Below the pieces are notes generated by a model. That model saw nothing but the letters and a program-made list of their open reading frames with translations. It searched no databases and was not told the origin of the DNA. Below, piece after piece: positions 23,479 through 33,332 of a stretch of DNA of 64,000 nucleotides. The translations under genes were made by a program, and so were the position numbers. How positions within the stretch are numbered: the stretch's first letter is position 1; each line of letters begins with the position of its first letter. Source of the DNA: Chelonoidis abingdonii (lineage: Eukaryota > Chordata > Testudines > Testudinidae); the NCBI RefSeq assembly GCF_003597395.2, contig NC_133770.1:199593503-199657502 (forward strand), written 5' to 3'.

Positions 23479-23638
23479 TATGAGAGACGTCCTGAGGGCC
23501 AATTTAGGCTGCTAGAAAGAGACTGAATCCAGGACCTCTATGGTGGCATTCTCAGAAATGGGGCTTTTTCCGGAGTTCCACGCACAGGTCAGGTAGGTAG
23601 GACAGATTGTTGTTTCAGAGTTCTAATGCTGGATAAGA
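23479..23638 (+). pseudogene. Host CR1 ORF1 continuation between the two insertions
   Basis: The stretch reads GGCCAATTTAGGCTGCTAGA, then CCAGGACCTCTATGGTGGCA, which is ORF1 sequence that normally follows the GTND block. It stops at GGATAAGA where the antisense CR1 begins. It has small indels and no long frame. Confidence 0.65.
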
Positions 23639-23854
23639 ACTCATAGACTCTGACTCATAGATCCATACGTAGAAGGACAATATGATCATCTAGTCTGACC
23701 TCCTGCACAAGGCAGGCCACAAAACCCTACCCATACACATTTATAACAACCCCTAATCCATGACTGAGTTATTGAAATCCTCAAAATTGTGATTTGAAGA
23801 CCTCAAGCTGCAGAGAATCCACCAGCAAGCGACCCATGCCCCACGCTGCAGAGG
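23639..23854 (-). mobile_element. Nested CR1 fragment, antisense, other subfamily
   Basis: On the minus strand this ends in the tail that also ends the CR1 at 42,690-43,432. Shared phrases, read on the plus strand, are GATCATCTAGTCTGACCTCC, TGCACAAGGCAGGCCAC, TGAGTTATTGAAATCCTC and GCCCCACGCTGCAGAGG. AAGA occurs at 23,635-23,638 and again at 23,855-23,858, a possible short target duplication. Host ORF1 sequence resumes with ACAATGG and AGGTGTTTAGATTTATTAGG. Confidence 0.8.
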
Positions 23855-24224
23855 AAGACAATGGCCTAGAGAAGAGGTGTTTAGATTTATTAGGAACTGG
23901 GGAAACTTTTGGGATGGGGGATCCTATACAGGAAGGATGAGCTCCACCTAAACCAAAGTAGAACCAGACTGAGGCACTTAGTTTAAAAACTTCTCTGCAA
24001 CCTTTTTAATGTTAAGAGTGGAGGAATGGCAATTGCTGCAGAGGAGCATGTAGATCAGACAGAGACTTCTCTTAGAGGAGAGTCTATTGATAGAGATTCT
24101 CTAGGTTTTAGTCAGGAGGAGAGGATGGAAGAGGATAAAGTATGGGCCAGATCAGATGGGAAACATTCACATAAAAAATAATCTGACACATCAGAAAAGG
24201 GCAGACAAATAAAACAGTGACAAG

Positions 24225-24610
24225 TTTTTAAAGTGCTTGTACACAAATGCTAGAAGTCTAAATAATAAGATGGGTGAACTAGAATGACACTATATGTGAA
24301 AGAAAATGTAGAATCCAATGAAGTAAAAATCTTAAATGAATCCACATGTTCCATAGAATCTCTGTGGATAGTAATTCCATGCTCTAATAAGAATATAACA
24401 GGGATCTTTTATCTATTATTGACCACCTGACCAGGACAGTGATAGTAGCGATGAAATGCTAAGGGAGATTAGAGAGGCTTTCAAAATAAAGACCTCAATA
24501 ATAGTGGGGCAATTTGAATTATCCTCATATTGACTGGGTACATGTCACCTCAGGACGAAATGCAGACACAAAATTTCTCGATACTTTAAATGACTGCTTC
24601 TTAAATGTAT
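24225..24610 (+). pseudogene. CR1 ORF2 endonuclease domain, internally deleted
   Basis: The start of ORF2 is visible near 24,226 as FKVLVHKC followed, after frame slips, by AGAAGTCTAAATAATAAGAT (ARSLNNKM in CR1 ORF2). Downstream phrases are VKENVESNEVKI, ESLWIVIPCSNKN, then DEMLREIREAFK and IIVGQFELSS. Together these fit an apurinic-endonuclease-like domain that nicks target DNA. A piece between the first block and VKENVE is missing, stops are present, and the GDFN catalytic block has become GQFE. Not functional. Confidence 0.65.
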
Positions 24611-24649
24611 ACCCCAAATTCAAAAACACAGTAAAATAACTAAAAAAGA

Positions 24650-25858
24650 CTGCTAAATTAAGTGTAAAAATGTAATAAGAAAAGCCGAAAAGGAGTTTGA
24701 AGAACAGCTAGCCAAAAACTCAAAAGGTAATTACAAAATGTTTTTTAAGTACATCAGAAGCAGGAAGCCTGCTAAACAACACCCTAGACAATCAAGATAC
24801 AAAAGGACCACTTAAAGATGATAAAGTCATTGTGGAGAAACTAAATGAATTCTTTGCTTCGATCTTCACAGCTGAGGATGTCAGGGAGATTCCCAAACCT
24901 GAGCCGTCCTTTGTAGGTGACAAATCTGAGGAATTGTCACAGATTGAAGTGTCACTAGAGGAGGTTTTGGAATTAATTGATAAACTTAACAGTCACAAGT
25001 CACCAGGACCAGATGGCATTCACTCAAGAGTTCTGAAAGAACCCAAATGTGAAATTGGGGAACTATTAACTATGGTTTGTAACCTATCCTTTAAATTGGC
25101 TTCTGTACCCAGTGACTGGAAGATAGCTAACGTAACGCCAATATTTAAAAAGGGCTATAGAGGTGATCCTGGCAATTACAGACCAGTAAGTCTAACATCA
25201 GTACCCAGCAAATTAGCTGAAACAATAGTAAAGAATAAAATTGTCAGATACATAGAAGAACATAAATTGTTGAGCAAAAGTCAACGTGGTTTCTATAAAG
25301 GAAAATCATGTCTTACTAATCTATTAGAGTTCTTTGAAGGGGTCAAACATGTTGACAAGGGGGATCCAGTGGATGCAGTGTACTTAGATTTTCAAAAGGC
25401 TTTGACAAGATCCCTCATCAAAGGCTCTTACGTAAATTAAGTTGTCATGGGATAAGAGGGAAGATCCTTTCATGAATTGAGAACTGGTTAAAAGACAGGG
25501 AACAAAGGGTAGGAATAAATGATAAATTTTCAGAATGGACAGGGGTAACTAGTGGTGTTCCCCAAGGGTCAGTCCTAGGACCAATCCTTTTCTACTTATT
25601 CATAAATGATCTAGAGAAAGGGGTAAACAGTGAGGTGGCAAAGTTTGCAGACGATACTAAACTGCTCAAGATAGTTAAGACCAAAGCAGACTGTGAAGAA
25701 CTTCGAAAAGATCTTACAAAATGAAGTGGTTGGGCAACAAAATGGCAAATGAAATGTAATGCGGATACATGTAAAGTAATGCACACTGGAAAAAATAACC
25801 CCAACTATACATACAATATGATGGGGGATAATTTAGCTACAACTCACAGTATGTTAAG
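24650..25858 (+). pseudogene. CR1 ORF2 reverse transcriptase, frameshifted
   Basis: A 202-codon frame at 24,832-25,440 carries the fingers region (HKSPGPDGIHSRVLKE, WKIANVTPIFKKG, GNYRPVSLTSVPSKL), QRGFYKGKSCLTNL and the motif A region YLDFQKA. A frameshift just after QKA moves the rest to another frame. There SGVPQGSVLGPILFYLFIND (motif B) and the FADDTKLL block (motif C) are readable at about 25,550-25,670. The catalytic Asp of motif A and the Asp pair of motif C are present. The region breaks off at about 25,858, before the C-terminal LVRPHLEYC part. Codons 1-10 follow a deletion-scarred linker (24,650-24,830). Confidence 0.85.
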
Positions 25859-26496
25859 TATGTGCATATGGCTTTACAGGGGCAATCCCTGAATGAAGGT
25901 GTCAGAATCTGGCCCTGTGAATGTGACTTGAACATCCAACCCCAGGAACATCAAAGAATGAATCAGGTACCAGGAGCAGGATGACAATCCAGGAGAACAC
26001 TTTCTATAAATCAGTTAAAGCGAGGTTGTACCTTTACAATATGTTCTGAGTAAGAAACTGCTCATACTCGCACCATCCCAGGAGCAGGAGATTTATTGTA
26101 ACCAAGCACCACAATTCATCCTCTCCTTACCACTTGCTCTGGGGAAGGAGTAAACTGTTTCACTCCTTTATTTTAAACAGTTTATTCCCTATTATGTGCA
26201 TGCCCAGCTACACTGAGAAGTGATGGGGAACAGTGGGGTGCAGCTCTAGGTTTCTGCATACCTCTCACCTACTTGCTTGCAGTGGGGAGTTTTAAGCCAG
26301 GAGCTCCTGCTCTGCACACTCTAGTAAGTGTCACAATTTGATCAGGGCTGAGCAGGAGAGTAAGGTGTGGGAGGGACCACTTAGTCCCCTGCATAGCACA
26401 AGAAGGGTGGTGACAATCTCGCCCTTGGTAAGCTAGGGGGAAGGGAAAGGAGCTAATGCAGTACCTGACTGTTCAACAGCCATTCACCAAAATATA
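25859..26496. other. Unannotated sequence
   Basis: No gene. The stretch is moderately GC-rich and could be an unrecognised repeat; the CR1 3' tail expected here is absent. Confidence 0.4.
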
Positions 26497-26498
26497 TA

Positions 26499-26690
26499 CA
26501 CTGCTACCTCGATATAACGCCACCCGATATAACACAAATTTGGATATAATGCAGTAAAGCAGTGCTCAGGGGTGCGGGGCTGTGCGCTGCGGTGGATCAA
26601 AGCAAGTTCAGTATACCACGGTTTCACCTATAACACGGTAAGATTTTTTGGCTCCTAAGGACAGTGTAATATTGAGGTACAGGTGTACTG
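26499..26690. mobile_element. Tigger-like MITE, diverged copy
   Basis: The left end reads CACTGCTACCTCGATATAAC and the right end, reverse-complemented, reads CAGTACACCTGTACCTCAAT. TA flanks both sides (26,497-26,498 and 26,691-26,692). Internal GATATAAC motifs recur in the way typical of an amniote pogo/Tigger MITE family. The TIRs are more diverged than those at 2,251. Confidence 0.8.
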
Positions 26691-27749
26691 TATGTTGGGG
26701 GCTCCTGAAATTACTCAATGCTTGAGATAGAGACACACAGAGAGAGACACAAAACCACTCTTATTTAAAAACTAAATTTACAACCCTCTACCACGCTTGG
26801 AATGAACTTCTCCCACCAAAATCCCTTTCTGCCTTCTACTCACTATTCCTTTTGATTTTAATGGAAACAGAATTGGTACCTTGATGAAGTGACTAGAGAC
26901 CTCATTCTGCCTGGTGTACTTTCTGTATGTAAGTAACTAAACACCTTTCCCCCTGTCTTCCTCTCCTTATCCCTGACTCCCTCAATATTGCCCCTCCCCC
27001 CATATGATGACAGGTTCAGGCAAAGTTCTATAGTTAAAAAAACAAACAAACAAACAAACAAACAAAAAGCCCTCTGAACTGAAACTGGCATGCAAAGCGA
27101 GCCTGGGACTATTTAACAATAATCCAGCCATCTGAAAGAAACTCATAAAAAGCTGAGAGAGGTGCAAGGCTATGTATGTATCACTGTACACAGATAAGTA
27201 TACAATAGAATATTAATAACAGGCTATGTTCTGCTTTAAAAATGTCATGATGACAGTTTCTCTATATTCTTTTAAAAAGCCAGCTGGGGATTAAATCCAC
27301 ACATTTAGATATTTCTGTGGCATAGAAATGTTATCTGTCAGACTGATGAATGCTGACAATGGTTTATGACTCTTTCTGCTACTATTTACAACAGAGGTTA
27401 CAATTCTGACTTTGTCAACCTAAATATTTTTATTCTGTTATTACAGACGATGGTAGGTAATATATTACCCAGGGTAGATGCTTGATAAGTATGGTGTCAT
27501 CACTACAGTTGACTCACTCTTGTGTCACAGCAAACTGACTGAAGCTATACTAAAGGATGCATGGTCATTGTTCTTAACTTATTCTTATAAGATTTTTGAT
27601 CTGTTTTGAGAGCTATATTATGATTGATAAGATTTCACAATCATTTTTCAAAAACCTGGAGTCTAATTCTCTGATCCATCCAAAATATTTTCTCATAGCT
27701 GTATTTCTCTATGATTGGTAGAAAATAACCTAGTAACCTTCTTTAACTC
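26691..27749. other. Unannotated sequence with an (AAAC)n run at about 27,036-27,067
   Basis: The CAAA repeat gives an artefactual FVCLFVCLF reading frame on the minus strand. Nothing else recognised. Confidence 0.5.
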
Positions 27750-28110
27750 AGAAGTATGGAATCTACAGATAGACTAGATCTAATAGCCTTTTCCTGTAAG
27801 TGACAACTATTCCCTATGGAGCATTTACTATGGTTCTGTCCAATTTCTTTTTAAAAGTGCCAAGCAATAGGGTTTTCCAACTCTTACCATGGGAGATTAT
27901 TCCACAGAGTAATAGATCTCAATATCAGGACACTGTGTCTGATATTTAGCCTACATTTTCATTGTCTTTTTTTCATCCTATTACACCTTGATACACCCCG
28001 TTTTGTTATGCTAAATAATTTGCCTTCCTCCTTTGTCTTTAAACCTTTCTAAAAACGTGTATACTCAATGAGGTTAGGGACAGAATGTACATATGTAACT
28101 CCTCTAATCC
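27750..28110 (-). mobile_element. Old CR1/L3-like LINE fragment
   Basis: Phrases such as GTTCTGTCCAATTTCTTTTT, GGGAGATTATTCCACAGAGT, AATAGATCTCAATATCAGG and CTGATATTTAGCCTACATTT match the antisense wording of ancient CR1/L3 3' regions. It is strongly diverged and has no frame. Confidence 0.55.
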
Positions 28111-28565
28111 TTCAGATGAATCAGTCCTTTATGAATTAAAAAGAACCATCCTAAATAGATCAAATAAATTATGATAGGCAGCTCTAAGATTCATGAAACC
28201 TCTCTCATTTATTGTGTTTGATGGTTTAACACCACCTGAATTTTTAGATAGCCAATAGGCTGAGTTGACATATTATGTTGGCAGGTTAGATGCTTAAAAA
28301 TATGTTTTAGCTAGAGCTATGTGAAAATATTCACACTTCTAGCAAAACTGTCAAAGAAGTCTTGTTTTTGTCAGATTTGCAAAATAGCAGTTTGACATTT
28401 TTTGCCTGAAATTTTCCTGTTCTACTTCTCTGTCTATGTAAGGATGCTGTACAATGTCCATCGCTATAGTAGCTAAGTACTAATAAAGTTAGACATGTTT
28501 CTGTTACGGAAACATTCTTAAATAACTGAAAATTGCCTTTATCATTAGTGAGAGCTGGGAAATAA
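28111..28565. other. Unannotated AT-rich sequence
   Basis: Nothing recognised. Confidence 0.4.
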
Positions 28566-28665
28566 GGCTCTGATCTAGCACTTAAGCTACTGTGAGTAGT
28601 GCTCCTACTAAAGTCTCCTTACTTAACTATTCACATGGTTTAAGTGAAGCATGTGCTTGAGGGCT
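28566..28665. repeat. Foldback MITE fragment (AGCACTTAAGC family)
   Basis: GCTCTGATCTAGCACTTAAG opens the copy and GTTTAAGTGAAGCATGTGCTT closes it, with a GTGAGTAGTGCTCCTACTAA centre. Same family as 19,539, 20,518 and 62,391. Confidence 0.5.
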
Positions 28666-28941
28666 AAGCTGATTGAGAGGCTAAGTGGACTGGGTGGTAT
28701 ATGCCTGATCCTGAAGGAAACATGGGCTGTGAACCTTGAGAATTAATTTCTCTGTTTTATGGTACCTTTGATTATTGGGGTACAGAACCCAGGCAAATAA
28801 TATGTATCAAATAAACTATTCCTTTTACCCAATCAAATGGGTTGAGTCTGCAAACAAAGCTGGAAAGAGTGTGGGAAACAGAAAGACTGTGCCCTGCACC
28901 ACAGGATGTAGAAGAGATTCTGGGAGCCAGCATGCTGTCAG

Positions 28942-29110
28942 CAGGGGCGGCTCAAGGTACCAGCACGTCAAGCATGTGCTTGGGGCGGCAAGCCACTGGC
29001 TGCGCTCTGCCGGTCGCCGCAAGGGCGGTAAGCAGGCTGCCTTCGACGGCTTGCCTGCGGAGGGTCCGCTGGTCCCGCAGCTTCGGAGGCTTGGGGCAGC
29101 AAAACGCCTA
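28942..29110 (+). mobile_element. GC-rich hAT-type element, left end, truncated
   Basis: The copy starts CAGGGGCGGCTCAAGGTACC and continues GTGCTTGGGGCGGCAAGCC and GGGTCCGCTGGTCCCGCAGC. It shares the GC-rich style and the GTCCCGC module with the complete element at 59,680. The right end (expected ...GCCGCCCCTG) is not found. The three overlapping open frames of 89-120 codons reflect GC content, not genes. Confidence 0.6.
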
Positions 29111-29131
29111 GTCACCCCGGGCTGTCAGCCA

Positions 29132-29386
29132 GCTTAGGTCTACACTACAAATTGACATCGGCACAGCTGTACCATCTGGTGAAGATGCTCTAAGCTGACA
29201 GTAGAGAGCTCTCTCATCAGGTTAATAACTCTACCTCTACGAGAAGCAGTAGCTATGTCAGCAGGAGAGCTTCTGTCTACACAAGAGGTTAAGATCAGTA
29301 TAACTACATTGCTCAGGGATATAGATTTTTCACACCTGTGAGCAACTTAGTTACACCGAAGTAAGTATGTAGTGTAGACAAAGCCT
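29132..29386. mobile_element. TIR MITE (GTCTACACTAC ends)
   Basis: The left end has AGCTTAGGTCTACACTAC and the right end, reverse-complemented, AGGCTTTGTCTACACTAC. The interior is partly palindromic and non-coding. It was probably mobilised by a hAT or Harbinger transposase; no clear target duplication is visible. Confidence 0.7.
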
Positions 29387-31743
29387 CAGTATCATACCAA
29401 ATCAGATTCTGATTCCCACACTCGCACCGAGTGGCTCCTTACACCACAAGTAGTCCCACAGAAATCACTCACTCAGCTATTCACAGAGCAAGGTGTTGTT
29501 CAACATGAGTAAAGGGTATCAGAATTTGGCACACACACTTACCCAGGCAAACTGACAAAAAAGAAAATGCAGAAGAAAAGAATAGGGAAACAAAGTACTC
29601 AGGCCTATCCATTTTTAAGGAAATCATTACAAGTGATGGCCTCAACTGTGAATCAATGGGACAATTCACATATGCATAGTTAGCCACATGCATAAGGGTT
29701 TGCACAATCTGGTCTTTATTTTGTGTCTCCAATACACAAATCTGATCTCAGACCTGTCAACTGACCCTTAGTTCCCATCTGAACCACTCTATTAGAGGAT
29801 GATGCAAAATAAAATGTCAGTTTACCTTATATGTCCGCACACTTGCACTATCTTTATATTATTGTTACAAAATCTTCAGTTTATGGAAAGTGGATTGAGA
29901 AAGGAAATACCATTCTTGCTAATAATTCTGATTTAGATTACTAATGTAACATTAAGTTTTCAGCATACAGAAAATACTGTTAAAAGACAATTGTTTTAGA
30001 AAGACACTGAGTTTTGTTTATATAGGTATAATAAGGAAGTTAATTAAATTAAAAAAGCTGTTAATGTTACTAGTTAGGAACTATGATTATCTTTTCCGAT
30101 TGGTTGAATAAAATCCAGTTAAAGGGAGTTTTGTTTACTGATTGTGTTAATCCTGTGAAAAAACAAAAGGAATAAATAGGTATTTAAGGGCTTAAAGGAA
30201 TGTCAGTTGCAGTTATTATAGAAAAAACAGCTACTTAAATCTTTTATTTAAATAATTTCACTGTAAGGGATAAAATAGGTAGAAGACAAATAGTGTAAAA
30301 TCTCAATTGTGCTAAAAGAAAAAGAAAAAGTATGTTGTTTCCTAAAGTCCTAACTCTAATAACTGAGTGTGATTTAATCTTTCTTGAAGAAGTATTTTTA
30401 AAGTATGCAGTTCTGTATAAAAAGGCTACTGGAAGTTACTAGTTGTCCAGGACAGGTGACAATATGAACATCCAAACTCTCCTGGTAACTAGCCTCTAAT
30501 AAATCTGTAGAACTTATAATTATCCAATAAAAATATCTGGTTTGAAACTAACAAGCATTATTACCAGCTGTTACAACAGGATAGCCTAGGCCTGGGGAGG
30601 TGGGGTAGAGGAAATCTATCTTATGCTAGTCAGAATGAGAGCTTAAAAGGCTCATAATTTACTTGTCTTTAATTATAACTGGCTTTATAAATCCATGCTT
30701 AGACGTATAATTTTAAGGAGAAGAATCTCTCTCTCATTATTCAATTTACAACAAGAATAATAAGTATTATTAATGCTGATAATTCATGTCATCAATATAT
30801 TCTCAGTCATTTTTCTTTCAAAGAGAAACATGCCCCAGATAGTAGGTGTAATTGCCATTATATTTTTCAAAATGTGAAAAAGGTGTGTCAGCACAGTTCA
30901 TATCTGCCAACTTTATGGTTATACAGCCCCAGTAGATTGTGCGTGTTTGTAAGCCCACCTGAAGTTTGCCAGCTCATGGAACTTTGGACTGAGCCTCTAG
31001 AGCATCCTACTCTTTGAACTACAACAACAATGGCTACTAGAGCCCCTTTTACTTATTTCCAGCAAGTCTGAAGTCAGGAATGTGAACAAAACAGACTAAA
31101 AACTCCTGGTGAAGCCAATTAAGAGGCTTCTGAATGGGCTGACCTGGACAAGCAGTTTGTTGGGCTACAATGCTGCAGTGCGAGGAGACAGCCTGACAGA
31201 AACAAAGAGACTAGATTTAGTAACAGTTTTGAGCTTGGGAGATGAGAGAACAGTTGAGGGATTCTCCACTAAACAGTTGAGGGATTCTCCACTCCCCGTC
31301 CCCACTAAGGGAATCTTTGAATCGCTATGGTATCTAGTGCACACAGGTCAGGCAGTTGCAACCCTATGGAGACCAGCATCCGCAGTGGCAGAAATCTGAC
31401 CTGATGCCGGCTACTTCAAGCCAGCTGAGACCTCACAGGACTCCAGACCCAGGACACCAAGAAAGTACGCTGCCCCATCCAAGGGTGAAGACACTGTAAA
31501 GAGAACCTTTGTTTGTGTAAGCTGCCCAATATTTAAAGTGCTGCAGCACTTGTCTCTGGACTCATCCACATCTTACCATCTACCTTGGAAGGTGCCAGGC
31601 AGGAAGCTGGGGGCTGAGAAGAGATGTGAGGTGGGGAATTTGTTGGTGCTTTAGTAGTATTGGTTAGCCCTAACCCTTTCCATCTCCAGATTGTATTCTC
31701 TGGATTTTAAAAAAAGTCCTTCTTTGTTACATTATTTGGGGAC
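29387..31743. other. Long unannotated stretch, AT-rich then GC-richer from 31,080
   Basis: 29.4-31.0 kb shows nothing recognisable. At about 31,245-31,290 AACAGTTGAGGGATTCTCCA, CT is repeated twice in tandem. The GC-richer part at 31.1-31.7 kb may be an unrecognised retroelement; a 96-codon frame there has no known domain. Confidence 0.35.
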
Positions 31744-32188
31744 TGTGATACTCTGTACCTAAAGTAGCATCCTGGGACCCCCACTGCCATATAATGATGA
31801 TATGTTTTGTACAAAGTATACCTTATGAGGTATCATTTTAAAAGTCTTGATTTGTTGAACATTAATAGCATGTTGGATTGCATGTACTTTCATTGTATTT
31901 GAAAGTATGAAGTATTGCTATATGTGCTATTGAAATATGCTGTGAGGCTGGGAGATGCCCTCAGCCAGACTTTCTGTAAGGACAAAGGAACACCAATCAC
32001 TAGTCAGATGGGCATTGAGGGCCCATCAAAAAAGAATCAACTATCCCAGAGGCCCCTTAGAGAAGACTCATATGCAGTGGAGACTGCTTGTCCAATGGGG
32101 ATTGCCTGACATCCATGTCACAGCCAGGATCTGTCTAGCAGCTGGAAAAAGGTATAAAAAGATAGAGAGAGCAATGGCACAACTTCAT
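31744..32188 (+). mobile_element. LTR-like repeat fragment with TATA box
   Basis: The stretch starts TGTGATACTCTGTACCTAAA and contains TTGTACAAAGTATACCTTAT, GAGGTATCATTTTAAAAGTC and, near its end, TATAAAAA at 32,153-32,160. I recall this as a widespread turtle LTR-type repeat on the plus strand. The U3-like part with the TATA box is kept, while the R/U5-like part is replaced by a CR1 3' end. Class assignment is from memory and moderately sure. The short open frames inside are not genes. Confidence 0.55.
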
Positions 32189-32462
32189 TGATAGAACAAG
32201 GAGTAATGGCCTCAAGTTGCAGTTGGGGACGTTTAGGTTGGATATTAGGAAAAACTTTTTCACTAGAAGGGTGGTGAAGCACTGGAATGGGTAACCTAGG
32301 GAGTTGGTAGAATCTCCTTCCTTAGAGGTTTTTAAGGTCAGGCTTGACAAAGCCCTGGCTGAGATGATTTAGTTGGGGATTAGGTCTTGCTTTGAGCAGG
32401 GGGTTGGACTAGATGACCTCCTGAGGTCCCTTCCAACCTGATATTCTATGATTCTATGATTC
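32189..32462 (+). mobile_element. CR1 LINE 3' UTR with tail repeat
   Basis: It begins TTGATAGAACAAGGAGTAAT and runs through GGTTGGATATTAGGAAAAAC, GGGTTGGACTAGATGACCTC and CTGAGGTCCCTTCCAACC. It ends in ATTCTATGATTCTATGATTC, the direct-repeat tail of CR1. Only the last part of the element is present. Confidence 0.9.
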
Positions 32463-32661
32463 ATAGCGCTGGGAGAGAGCTCTTCCAGCGCTCTCAAAAA
32501 AAACACCAAACACCTCCACGAGGGGCATAGCTCCCAGTGCTGGTGCAACGTCTACACTGGCACTTTACAGCATTGCAACTTGCAGTGCTCAGGGGGATGT
32601 TTTTTTCATACCCCTGAGCAAGAAAGTTACAGTGTGTAAAGTGCCAATGTAGACAGGCCCT
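32463..32661. mobile_element. TIR MITE, right part (CTGTCTACATTGGC end)
   Basis: The right end, reverse-complemented, is AGGGCCTGTCTACATTGGCA then CTTT. The left end is missing; the fragment abuts the CR1 tail. The interior contains GGCACTTTACAGCATTGCAA. Family related to the 6,237 and 29,132 type by its GTCTACA end. Confidence 0.6.
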
Positions 32662-32819
32662 AACATCATCATTTGGCCTCCCCCTACTACCCCCAATCAC
32701 AACACCTGGAAGAATGTCTGGCAGACAAAGACTTTGAACTGGGGAAGATTGATCCTGGGCCAGAAGGGGATCCTATCTGTGTACTGAGGAACTGTACACT
32801 GCTTGTACCATCTGTTAAG

Positions 32820-32935
32820 TGGCAGTGTAGACACAGCCACTTTCAGTGCTAAAACTTTCATCATTCAGGGATGTGAAAAAAAGCAACCCCCTTAATGACA
32901 AAAGTTTTAGTGCTGAAAAGTTCAAAAGTGGCAAA
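32820..32935. mobile_element. Foldback MITE with AGTGCTAAAACTTT arms
   Basis: TGGCAGTGTAGACACAGCC opens the copy. The arms AGTGCTAAAACTTTCATCAT and its near-inverted partner ATGACAAAAGTTTTAGTGCT lie around GGGATGTG. The right end is cut off before the next CR1. Confidence 0.65.
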
Positions 32936-32974
32936 TTCAAAACTGATAACAATGAAATCCCACCCACCCACCCC

Positions 32975-33332
32975 CCGGAACACGTAATCAGACTGTGAAA
33001 CTCATTGCTATATTTAGGCCAAGAAGTCATCAAGATTCAAAAACAGATTGGACCTTTCTATGGATAACAAGAATATCAAGAGTTGGCATAGTTAATTATG
33101 ATAAAGTTTTTGAAGGGGCTATTAAACCTTTTGCTTTAGTGCTTAAACCAAGCTCTAATTAGAGATCAGCATGAGACCTAGTGTGTGGGGCAGATTATCC
33201 TACATTTGCCTACTGCAGGGTTCTTGCACTTCCTTTGAGGAATCTGGGTTGACCACTGTCAGAAACAGGATACAGAACTAGATGGACCTCAAGTCTGATC
33301 CAGTATGACAATTCCTATGAATCTATGTACGA
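32975..33332 (+). mobile_element. CR1 LINE 3' end, different subfamily
   Basis: The copy contains ATGGATAACAAGAATATCAA, GGGCAGATTATCCTACATTT, GCCTACTGCAGGGTTCTTGC and GAACTAGATGGACCTCAAGT. It ends CTGATCCAGTATGACAATTC then CTATGAATCTATG. This is the subfamily whose antisense end is at 57,708. No coding part is left. Confidence 0.85.

Larger units (their letters stand above)
21946..25858 (+). mobile_element. CR1 LINE with preserved 5' end, interrupted by two nested CR1 insertions and missing its 3' end
   Basis: The element can be read as one host CR1 once two insertions (22,851-23,473 and 23,639-23,854) are set aside. In order it contains a 5' UTR (to 22,232), ORF1 (22,233-22,849, resuming 23,479-23,638 and 23,859 to about 24,000), the start of ORF2 at about 24,230 and a reverse transcriptase region (24,832-25,790). 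The ORF1 reading resumes in register of content after each insertion, which is why I read it as nesting. The 3' part, including the polymerase C-terminus and the ATTCTATG tail, is absent after about 25,858. CR1 copies usually lose the 5' end instead. Confidence 0.8.

Noticed and set aside
22851..23484. Internal deletion of a single CR1 joining ORF1 to the 3' end
   Set aside because: ORF1 sequence resumes after the 3' tail at 23,479, so a nested second CR1 explains the order better.
28775..29137. 120-codon plus-strand and 96-codon minus-strand frames
   Set aside because: They overlap a truncated GC-rich hAT element and are explained by its composition.
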